Shown piece after piece: positions 26,670 to 36,902 of a DNA stretch of 64,000 nucleotides. The stretch spans positions 1 to 64,000 of the forward strand of contig JAEZZO010000070.1 in assembly GCA_023418475.1 (NCBI GenBank), read 5' to 3'. The notes under the pieces are model-generated. The model was not told the origin of the DNA, searched no databases, and saw only the letters and a program-made list of their open reading frames with translations. The DNA comes from Bacillota bacterium (lineage in GTDB: Bacteria > Bacillota > Clostridia > Lachnospirales > Lachnospiraceae). Both the position numbers and the translations under genes were made by a program. How positions within the stretch are numbered: position 1 is the stretch's first letter; each line of letters starts with the position of its first letter.

Positions 26670-28172
26670 ATGAAACAAATGAAACAACCAGATATTCTGA
26701 TTTTTCTTAGTGACCAGCATAACGGACAAGTAATGGGATGTGTTGGTCATCCGGTGGTACAAACGCCAAATATGGATGCATTGGCTGCGGAGGGTACAAT
26801 ATTTGAACAGGCATATACACCCTGCCCTTTGTGTGTTCCTGCCCGAATGTCATTCCTTACGGGATGTATGCCTGCGAAAACCGGTGTCTATACGAATCAT
26901 GGTTCCATCCATCCGGAAATGCCTACCTTTCTTCATAGTTTAAATCTGGCAGGTTACGATACGATATTATGCGGAAGAATGCATTTTGAAGGTTCTGATC
27001 AGCGTCATGGTTTCACCAAACGTATTGCCGGGGATATCACACCCACAGCAATCGGTGCCGTAAAGGATCATAGGGAGGAGATGGGAGCCGTCGCTCCTAC
27101 TATGACAGAAGCCGGTTGTATTCATGTCATTGGTGGAGGTAATTCCATGACACTGGAATATGATCGATACATTGTACAATCTGCACTGGAGTATCTTTCT
27201 GTGCCACGTGAAAAACCACAGTGTATTGTTGTCGGCACATACGCTCCGCATTTTCCTTATGTGGCGCCAGAAGAATTATATGAAAAGTATTTGCCGCTTA
27301 CACAAATGCCGCCTACGCTTGCTGTTCCCGTGCCGACTCCGGAAAGTAAGCGCATGCGTGATACAAATCCTGAAATCGTAAGAGGAGTACAGGCTGCTTA
27401 CTGGGGGATGATTACATTTGAGGATGAATGTCTGGGTAAGATAAGAGCGGCCTGGAAGCAATATCTTGCAGTCAATAACCGGAACGGTGTATTTATATAT
27501 ACCTCTGATCATGGAGATCATGCAGGGGATCGGGGATTTTATGGTAAGCAATCACTATTTGAAGCGGCAATACGTATTCCTATGATTGTGGAAGGAAGCG
27601 GCATTAAGATAGGACAGCGTATTAAGTCACCTGTCAGTCTACTGGATATTTCACCAACACTCTGTGAACTTGCAGGTGCTGCAGCTTTACCGGCTCAGGA
27701 TGGCATCAGCCTTGTAGAAGAATTAAAACAGGGCATGGAGCATCCGGAGCGTCAGGTAATTGCAGAATGGATCAATCTGCCATATGCGAAAGGGACGGAT
27801 TATGGTCGTATGATTCGCCAGGGAAAATGGAAATTAATATCATATGCCAAATATCCTAAGGAGGAGCAGCTGACATTGCCGGAGAAGGATCCCTGGGAAC
27901 TGCATAATAACCTGAAAGAATATCCGCAAATTGCAGATAATCTTCGCCATGCGGCTTATGAGGGAGTAAATGCAGAGCATATTGTGAAAAATAAAAATCT
28001 GCGAGAAGATCATTATGCTGTAATAGAACAGTTTAATAAGCAAAATGGGATGGAAAATCTGGAAATGTGGTCGGTGAATGCTGCTGCAAGGAAATTACCC
28101 GATCATTATTTAAGTACAATGAATCCAATGCCTCCCAGATTTCAGAAATACTGGGATATGCGGAAACAGTAA
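26670..28172 (+). CDS. Sulfatase 1 (Cys-type, S1 family)
   Basis: A 500-residue arylsulfatase-superfamily enzyme. ATG 26670 follows aaaggaagagataag. Metal ligand block ILIFLSDQHN lies at residues 9-18. The formylglycine motif is Cys55 in CVPAR, followed by SFLTG. Metal/active-site blocks include GRMHF and TSDHGDHAGDRG, with a C-terminal KWKLISYAKYP. The Cys must be converted to formylglycine, and the window encodes the anaerobic enzyme for that (45.9 kb). There is no signal peptide, so it is probably cytoplasmic. It is closest in this window to sulfatase 6. The substrate is presumably a sulfated sugar. Confidence 0.92.
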   Translation: MKQMKQPDILIFLSDQHNGQVMGCVGHPVVQTPNMDALAAEGTIFEQAYTPCPLCVPARMSFLTGCMPAKTGVYTNHGSIHPEMPTFLHSLNLAGYDTILCGRMHFEGSDQRHGFTKRIAGDITPTAIGAVKDHREEMGAVAPTMTEAGCIHVIGGGNSMTLEYDRYIVQSALEYLSVPREKPQCIVVGTYAPHFPYVAPEELYEKYLPLTQMPPTLAVPVPTPESKRMRDTNPEIVRGVQAAYWGMITFEDECLGKIRAAWKQYLAVNNRNGVFIYTSDHGDHAGDRGFYGKQSLFEAAIRIPMIVEGSGIKIGQRIKSPVSLLDISPTLCELAGAAALPAQDGISLVEELKQGMEHPERQVIAEWINLPYAKGTDYGRMIRQGKWKLISYAKYPKEEQLTLPEKDPWELHNNLKEYPQIADNLRHAAYEGVNAEHIVKNKNLREDHYAVIEQFNKQNGMENLEMWSVNAAARKLPDHYLSTMNPMPPRFQKYWDMRKQ

Positions 28173-28425
28173 ATTAAGCTATAATAACAGATCATTGCAT
28201 ATCCTGAAAGTGTTGCAACTGTGCACGCGATTAAATTAACAATATTGTCTTTCGAAAACTTCGAAAAGAATGAATAGTAATAGTAAATATCAATGTTTTG
28301 GCGTATCGGTCTGTAAATGTGGATGCTGGTGCAAAAAAATGATATACTCTGTAGATAGACGCGCTAGGTTTCAAGTATCAGTAAAATTGTATACGGTTAA
28401 ACATACATCCAACGGAGGATCTAAG
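28173..28425. other. Intergenic region before the two-component system
   Basis: 253 bases without a supported gene. A frame from 28270 runs into the kinase but begins without a ribosome binding site. A short palindrome, ttcgaaaacttcgaa (28253-28267), is the only structure noted. Confidence 0.35.
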
Positions 28426-30153
28426 ATGCGAATAACAAGAACCAAATCGATGAGCAAAGCTATTCTTACTTTTTTTGGTACATTTATGATAGCTCTTGTG
28501 GTTTCGATCATTATATTTACGATACAGATAGCGGGACAGGTGAATGAACAGGTCACACAGAATACTGCATCCATGCTGCATATGATTAGAGTAAATCTTA
28601 TAGATATATTAGAAAAAGCAGAAGATTATATTACAGACCTTTCTCTGATAGATCCTAATTTTCAAAATCTTGGGAGTAAGGAGGATATGTCCAGAACCTA
28701 TGCGATGGGGGAAAAAATAGATCACTATGCGAATCCGATACTGGATTCTAACTCATATCTTTCCTGTATCTTTGTATATAGTAAAACCACAGAAATTTCT
28801 CATGATGTCTATGGAATTCTGGCGGGAAAGAACGGGGCGGAACGACTGAAACTAAAAAAAGGAATCAAAAGGGAGATTCTTGAATTACTTCAGAAAGATA
28901 ACATCAATTTGAAGGATTGGTTTGTAATGCCGGTAGATAAGAAAAACTTTTTTTGCCGTATCACACGTTGGCAAAGCGTATATATGATTTGTTGCATTGA
29001 TTTGGAACAAATGGCGGATAGTATCGAAGCTCAATATGATTTACCAGGAAAGATTATTATTAGTAAAGAAGGAAAAGCATTAATACCAATACCGGATAAG
29101 CGTTTAAAAAATTATCAATGGACTGGTGTTGCGGGAAGCTATAAAATTGTAAAAGGAATGCAGCCGCTGCTCATTGTGGAGGAATCGATTGGAAGCATTC
29201 ATGTTGCCTGTATCATTCCGATCATGGATTTTCGCCGGCATATGAGCACAATGCAAATGCTTCTGATGCTATTACTGGCAGTTTTACTTCTTACATTTAT
29301 AGCAGGTTACTATTATCTTAGAAGGCATCTGGTAGCTCCTATGAATGAAATTGTAAAGGTCATGGGGCGTATAGGAGCAGGAGACATGGGCGCCAGGGCA
29401 AGTGAAGATTACCGAGGCAGTGAATTTCAAATGTTAAGTACGTCTTTCAATTCAATGATTTCCTCTATCAAAGAATTACAGATAGAGGTTTACGAAAAAC
29501 AACTGGAGAATGAAAAAGTTCAATTAACAGCTTTAAAGCTGCAGATACGTCCACATTTTTATCTGAATTGTCTGAAGAGTATTTACGCATTGGCTGCTAT
29601 CGGTAGAAACAAGGAAGTGCAGGATAAGGTATTATATTTAAGTAATCATTTGAGATATGTGTTTACAGAGATGGAGGATGCGGTATCCCTGCAGCAGGAA
29701 CTAAACTTATGCAGAAATTATGTGGGTTTAATTAATGCAGATATTAATGAAAGAATAGAATACCGTGAAGATATCAATCCTGAACTTCGAAAGTTTCAGA
29801 TTCCACCGGTAACCTTACTGACTCTTGTTGAGAATTCTTTAAAGCATGGAGAAACCGGCTATAGTAGCTCCAAATTAGAGATATTTATTTCAGCACATAT
29901 TCTGCCAAGTGAGGAAGGCAGATTGATTAATATCGTAGTTAAGGATAATGGAACCGGATTTTCGGAAGATACGCTGACGCAAATGGAGTATTTGGGTCAG
30001 GAGCATGTGGGACTAAATAATTTTCAGAGAAGAATGCTGTTGTTCTATAAGAATAATTGTAGTATTGCATTTTCAAATAATAAAGGAGCACAGGTTGATA
30101 TTTTTATATTGAGTTCGAAGGAGAATATAGATGAAACTTCTGATCGTAGATGA
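28426..30153 (+). CDS. YesM-type sensor histidine kinase
   Basis: 575 residues; ATG 28426 has cggaggatctaag upstream. It has an N-terminal helix (about 10-33), an extracytoplasmic sensor region, a second helix (about 283-300), then a HAMP-like segment (APMNEIVKVMGRIGAGD). The His_kinase block QIRPHFYLNCLKSIYAL carries the phospho-acceptor His. The HATPase has ENSLKHGE (N box) and DNGTGFS (G1). This group senses extracellular carbohydrates or peptides and acts with AraC-type response regulators. Its 3' end overlaps the response regulator by 23 bases. Located inside the sulfatase locus, it is the likely sensor for the sulfated substrate. Confidence 0.93.
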   Translation: MRITRTKSMSKAILTFFGTFMIALVVSIIIFTIQIAGQVNEQVTQNTASMLHMIRVNLIDILEKAEDYITDLSLIDPNFQNLGSKEDMSRTYAMGEKIDHYANPILDSNSYLSCIFVYSKTTEISHDVYGILAGKNGAERLKLKKGIKREILELLQKDNINLKDWFVMPVDKKNFFCRITRWQSVYMICCIDLEQMADSIEAQYDLPGKIIISKEGKALIPIPDKRLKNYQWTGVAGSYKIVKGMQPLLIVEESIGSIHVACIIPIMDFRRHMSTMQMLLMLLLAVLLLTFIAGYYYLRRHLVAPMNEIVKVMGRIGAGDMGARASEDYRGSEFQMLSTSFNSMISSIKELQIEVYEKQLENEKVQLTALKLQIRPHFYLNCLKSIYALAAIGRNKEVQDKVLYLSNHLRYVFTEMEDAVSLQQELNLCRNYVGLINADINERIEYREDINPELRKFQIPPVTLLTLVENSLKHGETGYSSSKLEIFISAHILPSEEGRLINIVVKDNGTGFSEDTLTQMEYLGQEHVGLNNFQRRMLLFYKNNCSIAFSNNKGAQVDIFILSSKENIDETSDRR

Positions 30154-31693
30154 TATTCCCAGTGTTGTAGAAGGAATGCGGGTAGGAATTCAATGGGCTA
30201 ATTTGGGCTTTACTAAGGTGTTTACTGCATATAATGCCCTGGAAGCTAGGAGTGTATTAAATCAAACTGCGGTTGATGTTATGCTATGTGATATTCAGAT
30301 GCCGGTTGAGACGGGATTGGAATTATTTCACTGGACACAAGAGCAGGGCATGAAAATCCGTACTATTTTTCTCACTTCCCATGCGGAATTTGATTATGTT
30401 CGCCAGGTTCTCAAGATGGGAGGCTTTGATTATATTGTACAGCCTGCTGATTATGCAGATATTTATAGTTCTGTGGAGCGAGCCGTAAAAGATATTGAAA
30501 AAAGTAAAAAACGTGAGAAAATTGAAGAAATCGGAAAGATATTTACCAGACAGGAGGATGCACTGGCAGCTCATTGCGTTCGTAACTTATTGTTAAATAA
30601 TCCGAATTGGGATAATTATAATATACTTAAGGAACGAGGTCTGCTGCCTGATCAAGAGAAGGAAGTATATTTGCTCCTATTACAAATCCAGCATTGGGAT
30701 AATGGAGTTACCTGGGAAGACGGTTTGCTTCATATGGCATTGCTTAATATTCTAAGAGAATTGATGGTTGTCTATACCTCAATTGTGGCAGTGGCGAATA
30801 TGGAGCCGGGTATCTATGCTATTTCTCTGCCTCTGACTGGCTTACCAATAGAATTATTAGAGAGTCAGTTATACTATTTCACAGGTGTATGCCGTGAATT
30901 TTTTGAATGCACAGTAGCAGTCTATATTAGCAGTGTACCTTCCGTGAAGGATATGAGTAATACCTGGAACCAGCTTGAAGAAGTATGCAGTGAAAATATT
31001 GTACAGCGGCCAGGTATTTTTCAACTGGATAAATTGAAGCATCGGCATAACTATATCTACCGTATGCCGGAAATCTCACAGTGGGCTTCCTTACTTCGGA
31101 ATGGATACACGAAGGCGATGGATGAAAGTGCCTGTACACTGCTGGATCGAATGGTAGAGGAAGGAAAAATGAATGCCAAGACTCTCATGATGTTTCAATT
31201 GGACTTAATGGAGATGTTTAGTTCTGTTAATTCAGAAGATAACAGCTATATGTTGGAGATTATGAAATCACCTGAAAAGCTGCAAAGCTTTCATAATAGT
31301 ACGAAGTCGATTGAACATATGAAACAGTTTATTCATATGGTTGCATCAAGTGTTAAGGAATCAGAAGACGAGTCCTCCCCCAAGGTGCTGGTTGAAAGAA
31401 TTACACAATATATTAATGAGCATCTGGATGAAGAATTGATGAGAGAGGCTATCGCTAAGTGGGTGAACCTAAGTCCGGACTATATGACGAAGCTGTTTAA
31501 AAACGAAACAGGAATTACCATCAAGGAATATATCATTCAGCAGAAGATGCAAATGGCAAGAAAATTACTACAAACGACCAAGCTTCCGGTCAGCTTTATC
31601 GCTTCTAAGGTGGGTTTTTGTAACTTTTCCCATTTTTCATATACCTATAAAAAGGTTATGGGAATAACCCCGCAGAATGAAAGAAGAATATAG
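30131..31693 (+). CDS. YesN-type response regulator with AraC DNA-binding domain
   Basis: 520 residues. The N-terminal receiver has acidic pocket DD (7-8) and phospho-acceptor Asp54 in LCDIQMP. A long middle linker is followed by a C-terminal AraC domain (two helix-turn-helix units: WVNLSPDYMTKLFKNETG and IASKVGFCNFSHFSYTYKK). The ribosome binding site aaggagaata lies within the kinase end, so translation is coupled. It should control transcription of the sulfatase locus in response to the partner kinase. Confidence 0.93.
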   Translation: MKLLIVDDIPSVVEGMRVGIQWANLGFTKVFTAYNALEARSVLNQTAVDVMLCDIQMPVETGLELFHWTQEQGMKIRTIFLTSHAEFDYVRQVLKMGGFDYIVQPADYADIYSSVERAVKDIEKSKKREKIEEIGKIFTRQEDALAAHCVRNLLLNNPNWDNYNILKERGLLPDQEKEVYLLLLQIQHWDNGVTWEDGLLHMALLNILRELMVVYTSIVAVANMEPGIYAISLPLTGLPIELLESQLYYFTGVCREFFECTVAVYISSVPSVKDMSNTWNQLEEVCSENIVQRPGIFQLDKLKHRHNYIYRMPEISQWASLLRNGYTKAMDESACTLLDRMVEEGKMNAKTLMMFQLDLMEMFSSVNSEDNSYMLEIMKSPEKLQSFHNSTKSIEHMKQFIHMVASSVKESEDESSPKVLVERITQYINEHLDEELMREAIAKWVNLSPDYMTKLFKNETGITIKEYIIQQKMQMARKLLQTTKLPVSFIASKVGFCNFSHFSYTYKKVMGITPQNERRI

Positions 31694-32008
31694 TAGAACT
31701 AAATTGTAAAATAAAATGTTATACAAAACAAGAAAAAGGATATGATTAATAAGTTTGTTTTAGAATGAAGAGACTGCTGTAAAGCATTCATTGAGAACAA
31801 AAGCATGGGTATATTGCATTTCATCCATGCTTTTTTCTATCGTGAGTTTTGTGGCAGCCTTTTTTTGTTATAAGGAGAAAAACAAACGTACTAAGCTTCT
31901 TTAGACGTATTTTCGACAGACCAAAACGGATAGTTGGTAGTCTGATACGAAAGGATTTTCTATAATAGATTTAGAATTAAGAGTCTTACAAAAATGAGGA
32001 GGTCTAAA
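31694..32008. other. Intergenic region: terminator and weak promoter before sulfatase 2
   Basis: Contains the terminator at 31799-31836, a short inverted pair cagac/gtctg around 31917-31943, and a TATAAT at 31961-31966 with no clear -35. The next sulfatase starts 43 bases after that hexamer. Confidence 0.4.
31799..31836 (+). terminator. Terminator after the two-component system
   Basis: aaaagcatgg (31799-31808) pairs with ccatgctttt (from 31825) and is followed by a T run to 31836. Confidence 0.75.
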
Positions 32009-33526
32009 ATGAAACTTTTATATATTGATATTGATACATTACGTCCGGATCATTTAGGCTGCTATGGATATAAAAGAAGTACATCACCTAACATAGACGC
32101 AGTCGCAGCAGAGGGTGTTCGCTTTACGGATTATTACTGTTCTGATGCTCCCTGTCTGCCAAGCCGCTCTGCTATGATGACGGGACGTTTCGGAATTCAT
32201 ACAGGTTGCGTAGGTCACGGCGGCTGGAATGCGGAAATGTGTCAGGAAGGCCATGAGAGAGGAATGGCAGATTTTAACGGACGCTATAATCTGCCCGCAG
32301 TAATGCGCCGGGCAGGGATGAAGACAGCCAGTATTTCTTCTTTTGCGGATCGTCATGGGGCATGGTGGTTTAATGGAGGCTTTGATGAATGCTACAACAT
32401 CGGAAAGCGTGGATTGGAACCGGCAGATGATGTTATTCCAGTTGCGATGGATTGGCTGGAGCGAAAAAAGAATACAGAGGACTGGTTTCTTCATGTGCAC
32501 CTGTGGGATCCTCATATTCCATATCGGACTCCTTCTGAATTTGGAAAACCCTTTCAAAAGGAACCTTTGTGCGATGTATGGATGACGGAAGCAATTCTTG
32601 CCGATCATCGTAGATTCAAAGTAGGGGCACATAGCGCCTGTGAAGTGAACGGATATGTGAATGCGCCAGATGAACAGCATCCGCGTCAGATTATTGATGT
32701 TACTGATATAGACACCTTTAAAGCACTAGTGGATGAATATGATACAGGTATAAAATATGCGGATATGCAGCTTGGGAAGGTGTTCCAACTCCTGAAAGAC
32801 CAGGGTATCTATGAGGATACAGCTATTATTATCAGTTCCGATCACGGCGAGGATTTGGGAGAAATGGGAGCTTATTGTGAACATGGAGAAGCAGATTATA
32901 TAACGACTCATATTCCGCTGATTATAAAATGGCCAGGTTGTATTAAAGGAGCTGAGTCTAAGGGATTTCACTATAATGTGGATCTACTGCCGACATTAAT
33001 GGAACTGATTGGTAATATTGCTCCCTTTACCTGTAACCGGGTAGTAGGGAAACCAAATCCTGTTTGTTATGACGGAATAAGCTTTGCAGACTGTGTACGT
33101 ACCGGAAATGACGGAGGCAGAGAGTATCTGGTCGTTAGCCAGATGGTTCATGTTTGTCAGAGAAGTGTAAGATTTGGAGACTGGATCTATATCCGCACCT
33201 ATCATGACGGATATCATCTGACAGAGCCTGAAGAATTATTTAATATCAAAGAGGATCCCCATGAGATCAATAATCTGGCCAAGGATTACCAGGAGGTATG
33301 CTGGCATGCGGCGTGGATGCTGGAGCAATGGGTTTCTGAGAATATGCTGAACAATATATATAATAACCATATTGATCCCCTATGGTCAGTTATCGCAGAT
33401 GGTGGTCCTTTTCATTGCAGAGGCTATTTAGAAAAGTACTGTGAGAGGCTTGATCAGACAGGACGTGGAGATAGTGCCAAGAAGTTACGAATGCGCCATC
33501 CGGAAGAACTGAAGGAAAGTTATTAA
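32009..33526 (+). CDS. Sulfatase 2 (Cys-type, S1 family)
   Basis: 505 residues; ATG 32009 is preceded by gaggaggtc. N-terminal metal block LYIDIDTLRPDHLGCYGY; formylglycine site Cys49 in CLPSR, then SAMMTGR. Later blocks are HLWDPHIPY, SSDHGEDLGEMGAYCEHG and LYNIKEDPHEINNL-type C-terminal motif (here LFNIKEDPHEINN). No signal peptide. The D-T-L-R-P-D-H-x-G-C-Y-G pattern places it in a different S1 subgroup from sulfatases 1 and 6. Only 12 bases separate it from the next sulfatase. Confidence 0.92.
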   Translation: MKLLYIDIDTLRPDHLGCYGYKRSTSPNIDAVAAEGVRFTDYYCSDAPCLPSRSAMMTGRFGIHTGCVGHGGWNAEMCQEGHERGMADFNGRYNLPAVMRRAGMKTASISSFADRHGAWWFNGGFDECYNIGKRGLEPADDVIPVAMDWLERKKNTEDWFLHVHLWDPHIPYRTPSEFGKPFQKEPLCDVWMTEAILADHRRFKVGAHSACEVNGYVNAPDEQHPRQIIDVTDIDTFKALVDEYDTGIKYADMQLGKVFQLLKDQGIYEDTAIIISSDHGEDLGEMGAYCEHGEADYITTHIPLIIKWPGCIKGAESKGFHYNVDLLPTLMELIGNIAPFTCNRVVGKPNPVCYDGISFADCVRTGNDGGREYLVVSQMVHVCQRSVRFGDWIYIRTYHDGYHLTEPEELFNIKEDPHEINNLAKDYQEVCWHAAWMLEQWVSENMLNNIYNNHIDPLWSVIADGGPFHCRGYLEKYCERLDQTGRGDSAKKLRMRHPEELKESY

Positions 33527-33541
33527 TAGAGGAGGATAATG

Positions 33542-35161
33542 ATGAAAAAAAGACCACACATTATTATATTTAATCCGGATGAGATGCGGGCAGATGCATT
33601 GTCACATCTTGGGAATCCGGCGGCAATCACTCCATATCTTGATGCTATGGCAGCGAAGGAAGCGGTTTCCTTCTCCAGGGCATACTGCCAGAATCCGGTA
33701 TGTGTTCCTTCCAGATGCAGCTTTTTTACAGGGCTGTATCCGCATGTGCATGGACATCGCACCATGAGCTATTTACTGCGTCCGGGTGAGGATTCCCTCT
33801 TAAAAGAATTAAAGGATGCCGGATACTATGTATGGATGAATGACAGAAATGACTTGACAGCCGGCCAGATAAAAGGATGGAGTGAGAGCCATGCGGATGA
33901 AATCTATTATGGAGGGCAAAAACCGCATGGACCCGGACCGGTTGATGAAAATCTACGCGGTGAACCCGGATCGAAGCATTATTACTCGCATTTTGAGGGT
34001 AAGCTGGGAGTAGCTGATAATGGCAGACATTATAATGGAGATGATGAGGTCGTGGATGCGGCAATTGAGAGGATAACAAACCCTCCGGATGACCGCCCGA
34101 TGTGCCTCTTTCTGGGATTGATCTATCCCCATACTCCGTATGGTGTGGAAGAACCATATTATTCCTCTGTTTTACGGAATAAGTTAAAGGATAGAATAAA
34201 GCCGGACTTATGCAGCGGAAAGCCAAAAATGGAAAAATTAATAAGAGAATATAGCAATTTGGAGGATTATGCGGAAGCAGATTGGGACGAATTAAGGGCA
34301 GTCTATTTGGGAATGTGCATGAAGATTGATGAGCAATTTGGACGGCTTACCACGGCTTTGAAGAAAGCAGGAATTTATGATGACTGTGCTATTTTCTTCC
34401 TCAGTGATCATGGTGATTACACTGGTGATTATGGATTGGTGGAAAAAGCTCAGAATACTTTTGAGGACTGTTTGACAAAAGTTCCGCTTCTTATAAAACC
34501 TCCGAAGGCAATTTCAGTAGATCCGGGTGTCTCATCTTCCTTAACGGAGCTGGTAGATTTTTATGCAACCGTTATGGACTTTGCAGGAGTTACACCGAAT
34601 CACACACAATTTGGCAAAAGTCTGCGTCCGGTAATGGAAGATCGGACCATCAGTATCAGAAAATATGCCTTCTGCGAAGGAGGGCGGCAGCCAGGGGAGC
34701 TGCATTGTGATGAATATCACAGCTATGGCTCTGGTGGTGCCCCACGTTCTATGGTCTATTGGCCAAAAATGGCGGCCCAAACCGATGAGGAAGCACATGC
34801 AAAAGGCATTATGATGAGAGGAGATCGTTATAAATATGTAAGCCGTACGTTAGGAATGGATGAATTATATGATATGGAAAAGGATCCGGATGAAACAAAG
34901 AACTTGATCTGTGAGCCGGAATTTCAGGAAATTATTAGAATAATGCAATTTGATATGTTAAAGTGGCTCCAATCCACGGCGGATATTGTTCCCTATGAGT
35001 ATGATCAACGTATGACACCGGAAATGACCTGGGCAAGAGTACGGGCACTTATAAGACCTGAGGAGGAACAGCAAGTAAAAGAAATGATTGCAAATGGAAC
35101 ACCGTTTGGGACTCTGATGGGGTATTGCAGAGAACAAGCTGCAAAGAATAAAGGGAAATAA
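33542..35161 (+). CDS. Sulfatase 3 (Cys-type, S1 family)
   Basis: 539 residues. ATG 33542 is preferred to 33539 for spacing from ggagg. IIIFNPDEMRADALSHLGN metal block; formylglycine site Cys54 in CVPSR followed by CSFFTG. It also has LIYPHTPYGVEEP, LSDHGDYTGDYGLVEK and LYDMEKDPDETKNL. No signal peptide. It is transcribed directly after sulfatase 2, ahead of the ABC importer genes. Confidence 0.92.
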   Translation: MKKRPHIIIFNPDEMRADALSHLGNPAAITPYLDAMAAKEAVSFSRAYCQNPVCVPSRCSFFTGLYPHVHGHRTMSYLLRPGEDSLLKELKDAGYYVWMNDRNDLTAGQIKGWSESHADEIYYGGQKPHGPGPVDENLRGEPGSKHYYSHFEGKLGVADNGRHYNGDDEVVDAAIERITNPPDDRPMCLFLGLIYPHTPYGVEEPYYSSVLRNKLKDRIKPDLCSGKPKMEKLIREYSNLEDYAEADWDELRAVYLGMCMKIDEQFGRLTTALKKAGIYDDCAIFFLSDHGDYTGDYGLVEKAQNTFEDCLTKVPLLIKPPKAISVDPGVSSSLTELVDFYATVMDFAGVTPNHTQFGKSLRPVMEDRTISIRKYAFCEGGRQPGELHCDEYHSYGSGGAPRSMVYWPKMAAQTDEEAHAKGIMMRGDRYKYVSRTLGMDELYDMEKDPDETKNLICEPEFQEIIRIMQFDMLKWLQSTADIVPYEYDQRMTPEMTWARVRALIRPEEEQQVKEMIANGTPFGTLMGYCREQAAKNKGK

Positions 35162-35388
35162 ACAATTGGAGTATCTTTGATATAAAGATAGAACGGTATT
35201 TCGATAATACTGGATGGAATTAGGATATTCTAATACATAGTAATGTCGTAATAAACGGAAATAGCGAAATTTGAGACGGAAAAACGGTAGAGGTAAACTT
35301 GAGGAATAAATATAATTATTTTATCGACAGTAATAAAAAAGAAGATAAAAAGAACATAAAAGGTAAAAAAGAAAGGTTGAGAAAAATA

Positions 35389-36891
35389 ATGCCGGAAAAA
35401 AGTAAAATCCTTGTTGAAGTAAAGGACATGAGTAAAAATTTCGGTGTGACCATTGCACTATCACACGTAGATTTTTCTGTAAAAACAGGCGAGATCCGTG
35501 GGTTAATTGGAGAAAATGGATCCGGCAAGTCTACGGTTTCGTCAATCATAGCAGGCTTTCAGACAGCAAGCAGTGGAAGTATGTTATATGAAGGGAAGGA
35601 TTGGAAGCCGGAAACTGTACTGGATGCGCAGGAGGCCGGCATTGGAATGATTGTACAGGAAGCAGGTACAATACCTAATATTTCAGTTGCAGAAAATATT
35701 TTTTTAGGAAACTACAAGAAATTTAAGAAAGGTTTTCTGATTGACAAAAAGGCAATGATTGCGGAAGCCAGAAAAGCATTGGATAAGATAGGAGTAAAAG
35801 ACATCAATCCGGCACACCCGGCAGGTATGTATGATATGCAGGAGCGTAAGCTGATTGAGGTAGCCAAATGCATGTATCATGATCCGAAACTTTTAATTGT
35901 GGACGAGACTACTACGGCACTTTCACAGCGAGGAAGAGACATCATTTATAAGATTATGCATGATATTGCTGATGATGGAAGAGCTGTTATGATTATCAGT
36001 CATGATCTGAATGAGATGATGGAGCAATGTGATACTCTTACGGTACTTAGGGATGGAGTTATTATTGATAATATCGCGAAAGAGAACTTTGACCCGGATG
36101 ATATCAAACAGAAAATGGTAGGCCGTGAAATTAAGGGTCATTATTATCGTGTGGATAATGACGGGTTTGAATCAGAGGTGGTACTGAAAGCAAACTATAT
36201 CACAACGATGAAAAGTATACTCTGTCTTAATATGGAGTTACATAAGAAGGAGATACTTGGAATAGGTGGACTGTCGGATTGCGGTATGCATACTCTCGGG
36301 CGGGCTTTATACGGCCTTGAGGAAGTGGTTGATGGACAGGTGGTACTTACAAAGGAGAAAACTGTGATCAAGAATGCGCAGATTGCATTCAAAAACGGAA
36401 TGGGGTATGTATCTAAAAACCGTGATACGGAATCATTGGAATTAAATGCTTCAATCTACTCCAATATTGCCTCCACAGGCTATGACAAAAATAATATCGG
36501 TCCCTTTATTAGCTCAAAAAAAGAGAAAAGCTATGTGGATAAGCAGATTAAGGCATTGAGAATTAAATGTCAGAATGCTTATCAACCGGTTAGTGCACTT
36601 TCTGGAGGGAATAAGCAGAAGGTAGTATTCGGAAAATGGTGTGCAGATGATGCAGACGTATTGATCCTGGACTGCCCGACCCGTGGGGTGGATATCGGTG
36701 TAAAAGCAGCAATGTACCAGCTGATCTATGAGATGAAGCAGGCTGGTAAATCAATTATAATGATTTCTGAGGAATTACCGGAATTAATGGGAATGTGTGA
36801 CAGAATGTTGATAATGCGAGAAGGACAGATTTCAGGAGAATTCTACCGCAATGAATATGATGATCGTAAATTGATTGAATGTATGATTTAA
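35389..36891 (+). CDS. Ribose/xylose-type sugar ABC transporter, double ATPase
   Basis: 500 residues from ATG 35389. An in-frame extension from TTG 35299 adds a Lys-rich stretch and cannot be excluded. The first ATPase domain has Walker A GENGSGKST and Walker B LLIVDETTTALS. The second has a degenerate Walker A (GLSDCGMHTL, usual for this family), signature LSGGNKQK, and Walker B VLILDCPTRGVD, in which the usual catalytic Glu is Cys. It powers a CUT2-type importer with the two permeases and binding lipoprotein that follow. Set among sulfatases, it most likely imports a sulfated sugar or oligosaccharide. Confidence 0.88.
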   Translation: MPEKSKILVEVKDMSKNFGVTIALSHVDFSVKTGEIRGLIGENGSGKSTVSSIIAGFQTASSGSMLYEGKDWKPETVLDAQEAGIGMIVQEAGTIPNISVAENIFLGNYKKFKKGFLIDKKAMIAEARKALDKIGVKDINPAHPAGMYDMQERKLIEVAKCMYHDPKLLIVDETTTALSQRGRDIIYKIMHDIADDGRAVMIISHDLNEMMEQCDTLTVLRDGVIIDNIAKENFDPDDIKQKMVGREIKGHYYRVDNDGFESEVVLKANYITTMKSILCLNMELHKKEILGIGGLSDCGMHTLGRALYGLEEVVDGQVVLTKEKTVIKNAQIAFKNGMGYVSKNRDTESLELNASIYSNIASTGYDKNNIGPFISSKKEKSYVDKQIKALRIKCQNAYQPVSALSGGNKQKVVFGKWCADDADVLILDCPTRGVDIGVKAAMYQLIYEMKQAGKSIIMISEELPELMGMCDRMLIMREGQISGEFYRNEYDDRKLIECMI

Positions 36892-36902
36892 GGAGGTGAT
36901 AA

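Noticed and set aside
32084..32680. 198-residue minus-strand open frame
   Set aside because: It lies entirely within sulfatase 2, has no ribosome binding site, and its translation shows no domain pattern; it is a shadow of the real gene.
33726..34226. 166-residue minus-strand open frame
   Set aside because: Antisense shadow of sulfatase 3, His/Pro-rich, with no start signals.
35299..35388. N-terminal extension of the sugar ABC ATPase from TTG 35299
   Set aside because: Not included in the call because the extension is low-complexity and Lys-rich and family members begin near the ATG at 35389; it remains possible.
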